Shown piece by piece: positions 6,434 to 14,039 of a stretch of 22,119 nt of DNA. The DNA comes from a virus. The notes beneath the pieces are model-generated. The model had not been told where the DNA came from. It saw only the letters and a program-made list of their open reading frames with translations, and made no database searches. The translations under genes were made by a program, and so were the position numbers. The DNA lies in the IMG/VR virus record IMGVR_UViG_3300025086_000287, positions 1 through 22,119 of that record, one strand, 5' to 3'. Within the stretch, counting starts at the first letter, position 1; every line of letters begins with the position of its first letter.

Positions 6434-8907
6434 TGAGTGGTCCTTTTGGTGCATCACAATTTATGTACGCTTCTGGTGGGTTTTATTCTCACGAAATAAG
6501 TCATTCTATTAGATTTGATGATGGTTCTAGTGAATATTTAAGCCGTACTCCCGGCTCTGCTGGCAATCGTAAAACAATGACTTGGAGTGGTTGGTTTAAG
6601 CGTTCAGATTTAGCAGGACACCAAAGATTTTTTGGGGCAGGTGTTGATAATTATGTATCTTTTACTTCTGCTGGTGCAATAGAAATAAACCTCAGAAGTG
6701 GTGGTTCTACTAGTAACGCTTTTATAGTTACTAATAACCTACATAGAGATGTTAGTGCTTGGTATCATATTGTTGTAGCAATAGACACTACACAAGGAAC
6801 AGATACAAACAGAGTAAAAATTTATGTAAATGGAGTGCAACAAACAAGTTTTAGTGAGGATGCTTATCCATCCCAAAACAACGATTTAAATAGTTTTAAT
6901 AATACTGTTGAGCAATTTATTGGACGTTTTAGTGCAGGAAATTATTATGATGGATATATGGCAGAGGTACACTTCATAGATGGTCTTGCTTTAACTCCAG
7001 CCTCTTTTGGAGAAACTAAAAACGACATCTGGATTCCTAAAAATACGTCAGGTTTAACGTATGGAACACAAGGTTTTAGACTGCAATTTAAACAAGCAGG
7101 ATTAAGTGCAAATGCTAGTGGTCTAGGTGCTGATACTAGCGGAAATACTAATCACCTTAATAGTGTTAATCACGCAGCAAACGACAGAGTTCCTGACAGC
7201 CCTACAAATAACTTTTGTCTTCCAAATTCAGCACACAAAACAGACAATATTGTATTTTCTGAAGGTAATACAAAAGCTGTATTTTCTACATTTTCTCAAT
7301 CACCAAATGGAACGATAGGAGCTAGTTCTGGAAAGTGGTACTATGAAGTAAAAATGGATAGCACTCACGCAAGAATGGGTTTTTGTGAAAGCCATTGCCC
7401 ACAAGGTGATGCTGACACAAGTACAACCTTTCCATTGTATATGGTGTACAGTAACGGAAGTAATGGACTGTCAATTTATAATAGTGTAACTGAAAAATCA
7501 CTTAGTACAGAGAGTGGTTACACAAGTTTTTCTGGTGGTGACACTTTAGGTATTGCTTTTGATATTGATAATGGAAAATTATTTGCACACTTAAATGGAA
7601 CTTATTATAATTCTGGAGATCCAGCAGGTGGTACAGGAGCTTTAATTACTAGTATTACTGCACAAAGAGACGGCACATTTATACCTTATTTAAACTGTGG
7701 TACAAGTGCTTCAAGAACTTTTGAATTTAATTTTGGTGCGCCATCTCACGCTATATCGTCAGGGAACGCAGATGAAAACGGTTACGGAAACTTTGAGTAT
7801 GCAGTACCATCAGGTTTTTTATCTCTATGCACAGCCAACCTACCTGACCCAGTTGCAACAATAGACCCAGCCAAAGGTGGTTCTCCTCAAGATTATTTTA
7901 ATACTGCGCTTTATACAGGAACAGGTTCTCTTCTTGCAGTAACAACAGGATTTCAACCAGATTGGACTTGGATTAAACAGAGAAATGGTACTAACCAACA
8001 TATCGTACAAGACTCTGTAAGAGGTAATTTTATACTTTATCCAGATTCAGCTCAAGCTGAAGGTGCAACTGGTGGTGGATGGATTACTGAAACATCAACT
8101 GGATTTACGGCTGATGCTAATGGCCCAATAAACACTAGTGGAGATACTTATGCAGCTTGGGCTTGGAAAGCTGGAAGTGCATTTAGTAATGACGCAAGTG
8201 CTACAGGCGTTGGTTCTATAGACAGTTCAGGAAGTGTGAACACAGATGTTGGGTTTAGTATTATTAAATGGACAGCAGTAGGCTCAAGTGCAACCCAAAC
8301 TATAGCACACGGACTAGGTGCTGTACCAAAAATGATAATTATGAAAAACAGAGAAAGATCAGTTAATTGGGCGGTATATCACTTGGATATTGGAAACTCA
8401 CACGGACTAGAATTAAATACAAATGCTGCAGGAGCAAGTGATTCAGGATGGTGGAATAATACCCATCCTACGTCAACAGTTTTTACAACTGGAAATGGTA
8501 ATGGATTTCGTACAGGCGGTGTAGCAGAGGATTACATAGCTTACTGTTTTGCTGAAGTAAACGGTTACTCAAAGATTGGGAAATATTCTGGTAATTCAAA
8601 TGCAGATGGGCCGTTTATACATACAGGATTTAGACCAGCTTGGCTTATGTTCAAAAAAGACAATTCAGATGATGACTGGGCAATTCACGACAACAAACGA
8701 GTTGATAATGGTACAAATTCAAACCCTATTGATGATTATTTAAAACCAAATAGTACTGCTTCAGAAGGAGATGATGGTGCATCTGTAGACTTTTATTCTA
8801 ATGGTTTTAAGTGGCGTATAAATAGTGGAATGAGAAATAATAGTGGAGACACATACATCTATATGGCCTTTGCTGAACAGCCTCAAAAGTACTCTAACGC
8901 AAGATGA
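6433..8907 (+). CDS. LamG-SPRY adhesin / second tail fibre-like protein (824 aa)
   Basis: Three modules are visible. Residues about 24-185 look like a laminin-G/concanavalin-type lectin domain: SIRFDDGSSEYLSR, TMTWSGWFKRSD, WYHIVVAIDTT, VKIYVNGVQQ and DGYMAEVHFIDG are the usual strand motifs. Residues about 280-440 resemble a SPRY domain: GKWYYEVKMDS, GDTLGIAFDIDNGKLFAHLNG and a FIPYLNCG strand. Residues about 486-824 match a C-terminal region common in marine phage proteins, with TGFQPDWTWIKQR, AHGLGAVPKMIIMKNR and a second copy-like TGFRPAWLMFKKD. Lectin-type folds suggest binding to host surface glycans. The gene starts in a TAATG overlap and no Shine-Dalgarno sequence is visible before it, so it probably depends on reinitiation after the fibre gene. 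Whether it sits on the fibre or directly on the tail is unknown. Confidence 0.7.
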   Translation: MSGPFGASQFMYASGGFYSHEISHSIRFDDGSSEYLSRTPGSAGNRKTMTWSGWFKRSDLAGHQRFFGAGVDNYVSFTSAGAIEINLRSGGSTSNAFIVTNNLHRDVSAWYHIVVAIDTTQGTDTNRVKIYVNGVQQTSFSEDAYPSQNNDLNSFNNTVEQFIGRFSAGNYYDGYMAEVHFIDGLALTPASFGETKNDIWIPKNTSGLTYGTQGFRLQFKQAGLSANASGLGADTSGNTNHLNSVNHAANDRVPDSPTNNFCLPNSAHKTDNIVFSEGNTKAVFSTFSQSPNGTIGASSGKWYYEVKMDSTHARMGFCESHCPQGDADTSTTFPLYMVYSNGSNGLSIYNSVTEKSLSTESGYTSFSGGDTLGIAFDIDNGKLFAHLNGTYYNSGDPAGGTGALITSITAQRDGTFIPYLNCGTSASRTFEFNFGAPSHAISSGNADENGYGNFEYAVPSGFLSLCTANLPDPVATIDPAKGGSPQDYFNTALYTGTGSLLAVTTGFQPDWTWIKQRNGTNQHIVQDSVRGNFILYPDSAQAEGATGGGWITETSTGFTADANGPINTSGDTYAAWAWKAGSAFSNDASATGVGSIDSSGSVNTDVGFSIIKWTAVGSSATQTIAHGLGAVPKMIIMKNRERSVNWAVYHLDIGNSHGLELNTNAAGASDSGWWNNTHPTSTVFTTGNGNGFRTGGVAEDYIAYCFAEVNGYSKIGKYSGNSNADGPFIHTGFRPAWLMFKKDNSDDDWAIHDNKRVDNGTNSNPIDDYLKPNSTASEGDDGASVDFYSNGFKWRINSGMRNNSGDTYIYMAFAEQPQKYSNAR

Positions 8908-8919
8908 AGGAAACACAAT

Positions 8920-9072
8920 ATGCCTTGGAAATATAACGGTGAAAGAATCATTAAAGAAGGTAAGCCTTGGCAAGATGACGAAGGTATAAAACATCCTTGG
9001 TGTTGGGCTAGATGGGATGACGAATATAAAGGCTCTATGGGGCTAGTTTGGTATGAGGATTATAAACCGTGA
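8920..9072 (+). CDS. Small Trp-rich fibre-associated protein (50 aa)
   Basis: This 50-residue frame begins MPWKYNGERIIKEGKPW and ends LVWYEDYKP. Six of the 50 residues are Trp (3, 17, 27, 29, 32, 44). The layout (P-W near the start, G-x-x-W, a D-D-x-G-I-x-H-P segment, W-x-R-W, then G-L-V-W) resembles a short module that I recall at the ends of tail fibres and as separate small genes in marine phages. AAGGA lies 8 nt before the ATG and overlaps the stop of the adhesin gene. Its own stop overlaps the next start (GTGA, 4 nt). These junctions on both sides strongly support a real gene. A role as fibre chaperone or small fibre accessory protein is possible but inferred only from position. Confidence 0.75.
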   Translation: MPWKYNGERIIKEGKPWQDDEGIKHPWCWARWDDEYKGSMGLVWYEDYKP

Positions 9073-9341
9073 GTAAAGAACAAAACAACAGTTGGCATCT
9101 CAGTAAGTCCGTACCTGTAACACTTATAGTAGCACTGGTACTTCAAGCCGCCGCAATCGTGTGGACTGTATCACAGATGCAATCAAGTATAGCAGCAAAT
9201 GCTGACAACCTCATACGATTAGAAACACGAACAGAGAAGCTAGAACTAGCTGTACAAAGTCAAGCTGTAGCTTTAGCACGAATAGATGAGAACATAAAAG
9301 CAATACGAACTCACGTAGAGCGTATAGCATCTAAGGATTAA
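9069..9341 (+). CDS. Single-TM coiled-coil membrane protein, holin-like candidate (90 aa)
   Basis: It starts with GTG in a 4-nt overlap with the Trp-rich gene. Residues 1-14 are polar. Residues 15-35 form one hydrophobic segment (PVTLIVALVLQAAAIVWTV). Residues 36-86 are a charged amphipathic helix with regular Leu/Ile/Val spacing, which suggests a coiled coil. Small proteins of this build follow the fibre genes in many phages of marine Alphaproteobacteria, and in T7 the class II holin also follows the fibre gene. That supports a lysis or envelope role without proving it. A spanin or virion-membrane function would fit equally well. Confidence 0.6.
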   Translation: MSKEQNNSWHLSKSVPVTLIVALVLQAAAIVWTVSQMQSSIAANADNLIRLETRTEKLELAVQSQAVALARIDENIKAIRTHVERIASKD

Positions 9342-9351
9342 GGATAAAAGA

Positions 9352-11574
9352 ATGGCAAAGCAGTTTGCAGGTTTTACCAAAGAGCAGGATCAAGCACTAA
9401 AACGAAAAGTTGCTGAACGGTTGGGTCTACCCCCAAACTCACAACAAGATGAAATAGATTTGTTTGTGCAAGCTAGTACTAAAGCGCAAGGTCTTTTGAA
9501 TAACTTTACTGAGGTAGCTAGACGAAAAGTTGCGCCTATGCCTATGGCTACGGGTGGTTTTGTATTTCCTACAAAAAATGCTAGGGGTAATGTTAATAAA
9601 TTAAATCAACAAGACAACCCTGAGTACGCAGAAAATATAGAAAAACAAATGGCTGCAGTTGCAAAGTTACAGAATACTTTTCCTACTCCTCAAGAAGACA
9701 CAAGAAGGTTTCAAGAAGGTGGTACGACAACTGATCCAGCTAAAACATTCCTAGATAATGCACAACAAAACTATTCTACTGCATTAGCGGAACAACAAAC
9801 GGCACGAGATGCTTTAGCGGCAGACCCAAGCAACGCAGAATTAGTTACTGCACTAACTGCGGCTGACTCAAGAGTAGCACAAAGAAATGAAGCAGTTAAT
9901 CAGGCAACAGCACAGTTTAAACAGACTGCTATGCCAACTCCTGCAGAGTTAGTACAACAAAGCACAACAGATCCGCTATCTTTAGCTACAACTGCCGCCA
10001 CAAAGACTACAGCAACAGACCAAGCAACTGCAGGACTTATAGGTCCTACTGCAGGATTAATGGGGGCAACTACAGCGGCAACCCCTACAGCAGCAGATAC
10101 TGCCGCTGCAACAACACCAACAGTCACTCCAGCATCTTTAGCTACTGCCGCACAAGCGGCACCTGGTGTTAAAACAGCTACAGATGCAGCTCAAGCCGCG
10201 CAAGGAACTGTGTCTAGTGCAATGACTGCGGCACAAAAAACACCATCAGAAGCGGCACAGTTAGGATTAACTGCCGCACAAATTGCTGAATCTGCAAGAG
10301 TAGCTGATACTCCAGACAGAACTTTACAAGCAGGAGAAACCATAGCTGGCTCCACTGTTGATATGGCTAGGGTTAAAACAGAAACTAACTTTGAAGCGGC
10401 AACAGGTGCGCCATCTACTGATGCTACTGTGCAAGGACAACTAACTCAACTTATGCAAGACTTCGAGGGGGGTAATCCTCCTGCGTGGGCGGCTGGTGCA
10501 ATGAGAGCCGCAACTGCAGCTATGGCGCAAAGAGGTCTAGGGGCTTCAAGTATGGCAGGGCAAGCAATTATTCAAGCGGCTATGGAAAGTGCTTTACCTA
10601 TTGCTCAGATAGATGCATCTACCTTTGCACGGTTTGAAGAGCAAAACTTATCTAATAAACAACAAGCCGCTATGTTTGCGGCAGAGAAAAGAGCAGAGTT
10701 TTTAGGTTTAGAGTTTAATCAGGGCTTTCAGACTAGGGTATCTAATGCAGCCAAAATATCTGAGATAGCTAATGTTAACTTTACTGCTGATCAACAAGTT
10801 GCTTTAGAGAACGCTCGAATGGCACAGACAGTTGATTTGAATAACCTAAATGCATCTAATGCTAAAATACTTTCTGATGCGGCGGCATTGTCTCAAATTG
10901 ATTTAACTAATCTAAATAATAGACAACAAGCACAATCTCAGAACGCTAAGTCTTTTTTAGATATGGACTTGTCTAACTTAACTAATGCACAACAAACTGA
11001 GATGTTTAAGTCTCAAGCTATCGTAAACTCTTTACTATCAGATCAGGCGGCGGCTAATGCGGCTTCTCAGTTTAATGCCTCAAGTGAAAATCAAACAGAT
11101 CAATTCTTCGGTAATTTAACGGCTCAAGTAGCACAGTTTAACGCAGAACAATCTAATGCACTAACTAAGTTTAATGCAGGGGAAGCAAATGCACTAGAAG
11201 AGTTCAATGCTTCACAAGTTAATCTTAGAGAACAATTTAATGCACAGAACGGTTTAATTATTGAACAAGCTAATGCTGAGTGGTATCAAAAGATAGCAAC
11301 CACAGATAATGCCGCAATCAATCAAGCGAACAGAGATGCAGCGGCACAGGCTAACAATATGACGGCACTAGGGTTTGGTGCATATATGCAAGAGGTTCGT
11401 GACTTAATGTCTTTTGCTTGGCAAACATCAAACAATGATGCAGAAAGAGCAACCACCTTAGCAATAGCTAATTTACAAAAAGAAGCAGATGAAGCAAAAG
11501 CTAAAGCAAATAAAAGTTCAGGTCTGTGGGGTGCTGTTGGTAGCATCGGTGCTGCTCTGTTCCGAAAAACTTAA
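9352..11574 (+). CDS. Ala/Gln-rich virion protein with hendecad repeats, putative internal/ejection protein (740 aa)
   Basis: The N-terminal 130 residues are mixed and charged. Residues about 190-320 are a low-complexity Ala/Thr stretch. Residues 360-470 are helical. Residues 495-671 fall into 11-residue units, the clearest being QFNAEQSNALT, KFNAGEANALE, EFNASQVNLRE and QFNAQNGLIIE. The C-terminus ends in GLWGAVGSIGAALF, a short amphipathic glycine-rich tail. This overall build, especially the FNA units followed by an EW-x-Q segment, resembles structural proteins of marine phages. An extended helical rod or tube taking part in DNA ejection is an inference from that pattern and from the gene neighbourhood. 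The ATG at 9352 has AAGGA 7 nt upstream. The 3' end coincides with an out-of-frame extension of the next gene. Confidence 0.6.
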   Translation: MAKQFAGFTKEQDQALKRKVAERLGLPPNSQQDEIDLFVQASTKAQGLLNNFTEVARRKVAPMPMATGGFVFPTKNARGNVNKLNQQDNPEYAENIEKQMAAVAKLQNTFPTPQEDTRRFQEGGTTTDPAKTFLDNAQQNYSTALAEQQTARDALAADPSNAELVTALTAADSRVAQRNEAVNQATAQFKQTAMPTPAELVQQSTTDPLSLATTAATKTTATDQATAGLIGPTAGLMGATTAATPTAADTAAATTPTVTPASLATAAQAAPGVKTATDAAQAAQGTVSSAMTAAQKTPSEAAQLGLTAAQIAESARVADTPDRTLQAGETIAGSTVDMARVKTETNFEAATGAPSTDATVQGQLTQLMQDFEGGNPPAWAAGAMRAATAAMAQRGLGASSMAGQAIIQAAMESALPIAQIDASTFARFEEQNLSNKQQAAMFAAEKRAEFLGLEFNQGFQTRVSNAAKISEIANVNFTADQQVALENARMAQTVDLNNLNASNAKILSDAAALSQIDLTNLNNRQQAQSQNAKSFLDMDLSNLTNAQQTEMFKSQAIVNSLLSDQAAANAASQFNASSENQTDQFFGNLTAQVAQFNAEQSNALTKFNAGEANALEEFNASQVNLREQFNAQNGLIIEQANAEWYQKIATTDNAAINQANRDAAAQANNMTALGFGAYMQEVRDLMSFAWQTSNNDAERATTLAIANLQKEADEAKAKANKSSGLWGAVGSIGAALFRKT
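10834..11364 (+). repeat. Hendecad (11-residue) protein repeat region
   Basis: Encodes residues 495-671. Three 22-residue units begin DLNNLNA, DLTNLNN and DLSNLTN (495, 517, 539). From 573 onward, single 11-residue units begin at 573, 584, 595, 606, 617, 628 and 639, most with [QKE]-F-N-A. The phase is kept over about 16 units. Eleven-residue periodicity is the known signature of right-handed coiled coils or helical sheets. Confidence 0.8.
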
Positions 11575-11593
11575 TGCCAACGAAAGTATTACT

Positions 11594-12460
11594 ATGGCTG
11601 AGATAGAGAATGTTGGACTAGGTAGTCCTAGACCTATAAAAAGACCAGAAAATTTAGCTGAAGAGTTTGATAGGGTACTTAAAAATAATTCAGATGATAA
11701 TGAAATAAAACCTATTTTGCGCCCTAAGTTTGATGCAAGTAAGTTTTTAGATAAGATTATAAACTTATCATCTCCTGCTCCAAAACTTCGTCCTGAAGGT
11801 ACAGGAAAGACTGTAGTTGATGTTAGATTAAACAACGCAAACGCATCTATACAAAATTTATTAGATAAAATATCTGAAGCAGAAGGAACAACAACAGAGA
11901 AATTAAAGGAGATGAAAGTAAAAGATACTAGTCCTTATGATGCAGTGTATGGCTACAATCTTTTAACACCCGAAAAACGTGTTAGTAAAATGACACTAAA
12001 AGAATTATATACGTTTCAAGGTAAACTTATTGAAAAAACTATAGGCGAGGTAAAAGGTGCAGAGGAAAATGAAGGTACTTCGGCAGTAGGAAAGTTTCAA
12101 ATAGTAAGAAACTCTTTGTTTGGAAAAGGAGGAACTGCTGAAAAACCGACAGATACTTCTTGGGCAGGAGTGTTAGGGTTAGACGAAAAAACAGTTTTTA
12201 CTCCTGAGATACAAGAAAAAATAGCTAGGCTTGCCCTTAAAGAATCGGGCTATAACGCTTTTGTACAAGGTAATAAAACTCAAGAAGAACTTTTAAATGG
12301 AATTGCAAACATATGGGCATCTGTAGCGGATACGTCAGGTACAAGTAAATATGAACAACCTATTGGGGTAAAACCAAATATATTACTTCCTTTAATTAAT
12401 GATGTAAAAATTAATGCTGATGGACGAATTATAAAAGTTACCGAATTAAGAAAGAAATAA
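11594..12460 (+). CDS. Muramidase-like (lysozyme-fold) virion or lysis protein (288 aa; longer start possible)
   Basis: From the ATG at 11594 the first 75 residues are a Pro-rich linker with three RP motifs (SPRPIKRPE, KPILRPKF, PAPKLRPEG). The rest resembles a phage muramidase family. It has ISEAEGT with candidate catalytic Glu at 95 or 97, YDAVYGYN, SKMTLKELYTFQ, and EGTSAVGKFQIV (about residues 160-171), the usual S-x-x-G-x-[YF]-Q element of lysozyme-like domains. It would cut peptidoglycan, either as part of the ejection apparatus (as the T7 gp16 N-terminus does) or as endolysin. The frame is open upstream to 11468, and an ATG at 11489 would add 35 residues resembling a signal peptide but would overlap the previous gene by 86 nt. 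I chose 11594 because long same-strand overlaps are rare. Neither start has a good ribosome binding site. Confidence 0.6.
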   Translation: MAEIENVGLGSPRPIKRPENLAEEFDRVLKNNSDDNEIKPILRPKFDASKFLDKIINLSSPAPKLRPEGTGKTVVDVRLNNANASIQNLLDKISEAEGTTTEKLKEMKVKDTSPYDAVYGYNLLTPEKRVSKMTLKELYTFQGKLIEKTIGEVKGAEENEGTSAVGKFQIVRNSLFGKGGTAEKPTDTSWAGVLGLDEKTVFTPEIQEKIARLALKESGYNAFVQGNKTQEELLNGIANIWASVADTSGTSKYEQPIGVKPNILLPLINDVKINADGRIIKVTELRKK

Positions 12461-12464
12461 AAGT

Positions 12465-13586
12465 ATGGCATACAGTTACGGTGGATGGCAGGATGAGTTT
12501 AAAGGTCTAAGTAAAGAGACAGGCTTTAGAGGTGGCGCACCTGCTACTTTTGATAAACAAGAAGATGAAGCCCCAGTTGACCGTCCTCAAAAGCGTCCTG
12601 TTGTTAGAAATCCTTACGCGCCAATTATGAGACCTACAGGTTTAGGGGCTAAAAGTGAAGTAGTAGAGGACACCACAGAAAGTGATGATAGCATAGATAC
12701 CGTGTTTAAAAACATTATGGGTAACACAGACCCTTTAATTGCACCCTCTGCTTCTAACCTTACTACAGAACGAAACACTCGATTATACTTAGCGCAAAAA
12801 AGTAAAAGAAATAAAGATACTAATTCGTATTTAGATAACTTGTCTAACGGGTATGTTCCATTAGAGATGAAATCAGATCAAGCACCAGAAACTTTTTTAT
12901 TGTCTGATTATTATGATACGCTAGCTAAAGAAGAAGCAAGCAAATCTATTTTTGATCAAGATCAAGATAAATTAGGGGAGCTGTATCGAAAAAGAAATAA
13001 TGCAAGACAAGAAGAAAAACTTAAAATTGCTTTAGGAGAAACACCTAAACCTTTACCTAAATCTGATTTTAAATTAGATGTACGCACAGGGCGTAAATAT
13101 GATGCTTCTCCTTTTGCAGAAAGAATACTACAAAAAGGTACAGAAGGTTTACTGGGAACGCAAGAGTTTATAGATAGAACCGCTAAGTATTATGGCTATG
13201 AGTCTAAAGTACCCTATGGCTTAAATATGGCAACTCGTATCAGCCTAGGAGATTTGCCTCCTCTATCTGATGACCTAGATTCTGAGACAGGAAAGTATGT
13301 TGGTGGTAAGCCTACTTCTGGTTTTGTTGTCTTAAATAGGGATAACTATGTTATGTGGAGTGAAAAAGAAGGTATTGTTGTAGACAAAGTTAGGGCTGTT
13401 ATAGACGAGTATTCTGGTTTGCCTTTAGGAGATTATATATTTGGTGTTGCTGAAACCCTTAACAAAACAGTACAAACTCAAGAAGACTTTGATAGGTTAC
13501 AAAAAGAGCTAGGTCCTGAAGTAGATTTAGCAGGAATTATGCTAAGTATAAAAAATAATAAAGATAGTTTAGAAGGTTTATACTAA
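12465..13586 (+). CDS. Virion-associated protein of unknown function (373 aa)
   Basis: I do not recognise a domain. The N-terminus (MAYSYGGWQDEFKGLSKETG) leads into a Pro/Arg-rich unstructured stretch (residues 38-60: DRPQKRPVVRNPYAPIMRP) followed by GLGAKSE. The middle is charged and helical (KLGELYRKRNNARQEEKLKI), and the last 170 residues look like a compact mixed alpha/beta region (FVVLNRDNYVMWSEKEGIVV). There is no signal peptide or membrane segment. The RP and GLGAK motifs are shared with the muramidase-like and 949-aa proteins, suggesting these products belong to one assembly. It starts 4 nt after the previous stop with only a purine-rich leader. Role inferred from context: internal virion component or ejection partner. 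Confidence 0.55.
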   Translation: MAYSYGGWQDEFKGLSKETGFRGGAPATFDKQEDEAPVDRPQKRPVVRNPYAPIMRPTGLGAKSEVVEDTTESDDSIDTVFKNIMGNTDPLIAPSASNLTTERNTRLYLAQKSKRNKDTNSYLDNLSNGYVPLEMKSDQAPETFLLSDYYDTLAKEEASKSIFDQDQDKLGELYRKRNNARQEEKLKIALGETPKPLPKSDFKLDVRTGRKYDASPFAERILQKGTEGLLGTQEFIDRTAKYYGYESKVPYGLNMATRISLGDLPPLSDDLDSETGKYVGGKPTSGFVVLNRDNYVMWSEKEGIVVDKVRAVIDEYSGLPLGDYIFGVAETLNKTVQTQEDFDRLQKELGPEVDLAGIMLSIKNNKDSLEGLY

Positions 13587-14027
13587 ATGGGATTTCCTCT
13601 CGAACTAATTACTATGTTAGGCTCTACAATACTAGGTGGTGTAATGACTATCTGGGGGCAGTCAATAAAGGCTAAAGCAGAGCAGAACAAGATGCTTTTA
13701 CAACGTGCGGAGTTTAGGGCAGGAGCCGTAAAGGACGCTAGAGAATATGGAAGTAAAGATAAACACTTTGCGTGGACACGAAGACTTATTGCATTAGGAG
13801 CCGTTGGTGCTATAATAGTGTTACCTAAAGTAGCGGCAGTATGGTATCCTGAAATTGGAGTAGTTGTAGGATACACTGAAATACAGGGAGGTTTCTTTAA
13901 CTGGTTGTTTGGACCAGGGGAAGCTGTTGTATGGAAAGCCGCACGAGGTTTCGTAATCACTCCACTCGACACACATATCGTTTCAGCCATAGTAGGATTA
14001 TACTTTGGCGCAGGTTTTACTAAATAA
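13587..14027 (+). CDS. Three-TM holin-like membrane protein (146 aa)
   Basis: Three hydrophobic segments are visible: residues 5-23 (LELITMLGSTILGGVMTIW), 66-86 (RLIALGAVGAIIVLPKVAAVW) and 123-143 (VITPLDTHIVSAIVGLYF). A charged helical stretch (24-64) with AKAEQNKMLLQRAEFRAG separates the first two, and an aromatic stretch (FFNWLFGPGE) precedes the third. The layout resembles 3-TM holin-like proteins of marine phages and gene transfer agents. It starts directly after the preceding stop (TAAATG), with AGAAGG inside the preceding coding end as a distant ribosome binding site. A holin role is plausible, but its place between virion genes leaves open a virion or inner-membrane channel role during ejection. 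Confidence 0.65.
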   Translation: MGFPLELITMLGSTILGGVMTIWGQSIKAKAEQNKMLLQRAEFRAGAVKDAREYGSKDKHFAWTRRLIALGAVGAIIVLPKVAAVWYPEIGVVVGYTEIQGGFFNWLFGPGEAVVWKAARGFVITPLDTHIVSAIVGLYFGAGFTK

Positions 14028-14039
14028 GGTACACATAAA

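Noticed and set aside
3266-8907. Diversity-generating retroelement acting on the fibre or adhesin
   Set aside because: No reverse transcriptase, template/variable repeat pair or C-type-lectin end was seen. The fibre repeats are ordinary shaft units.
13583-13990. A 135-codon - strand frame opposite the 3-TM holin-like gene
   Set aside because: The + strand frame has clear TM segments and fits the junctions on both sides. The opposite frame has no family features and would be an isolated - strand gene in the late block.
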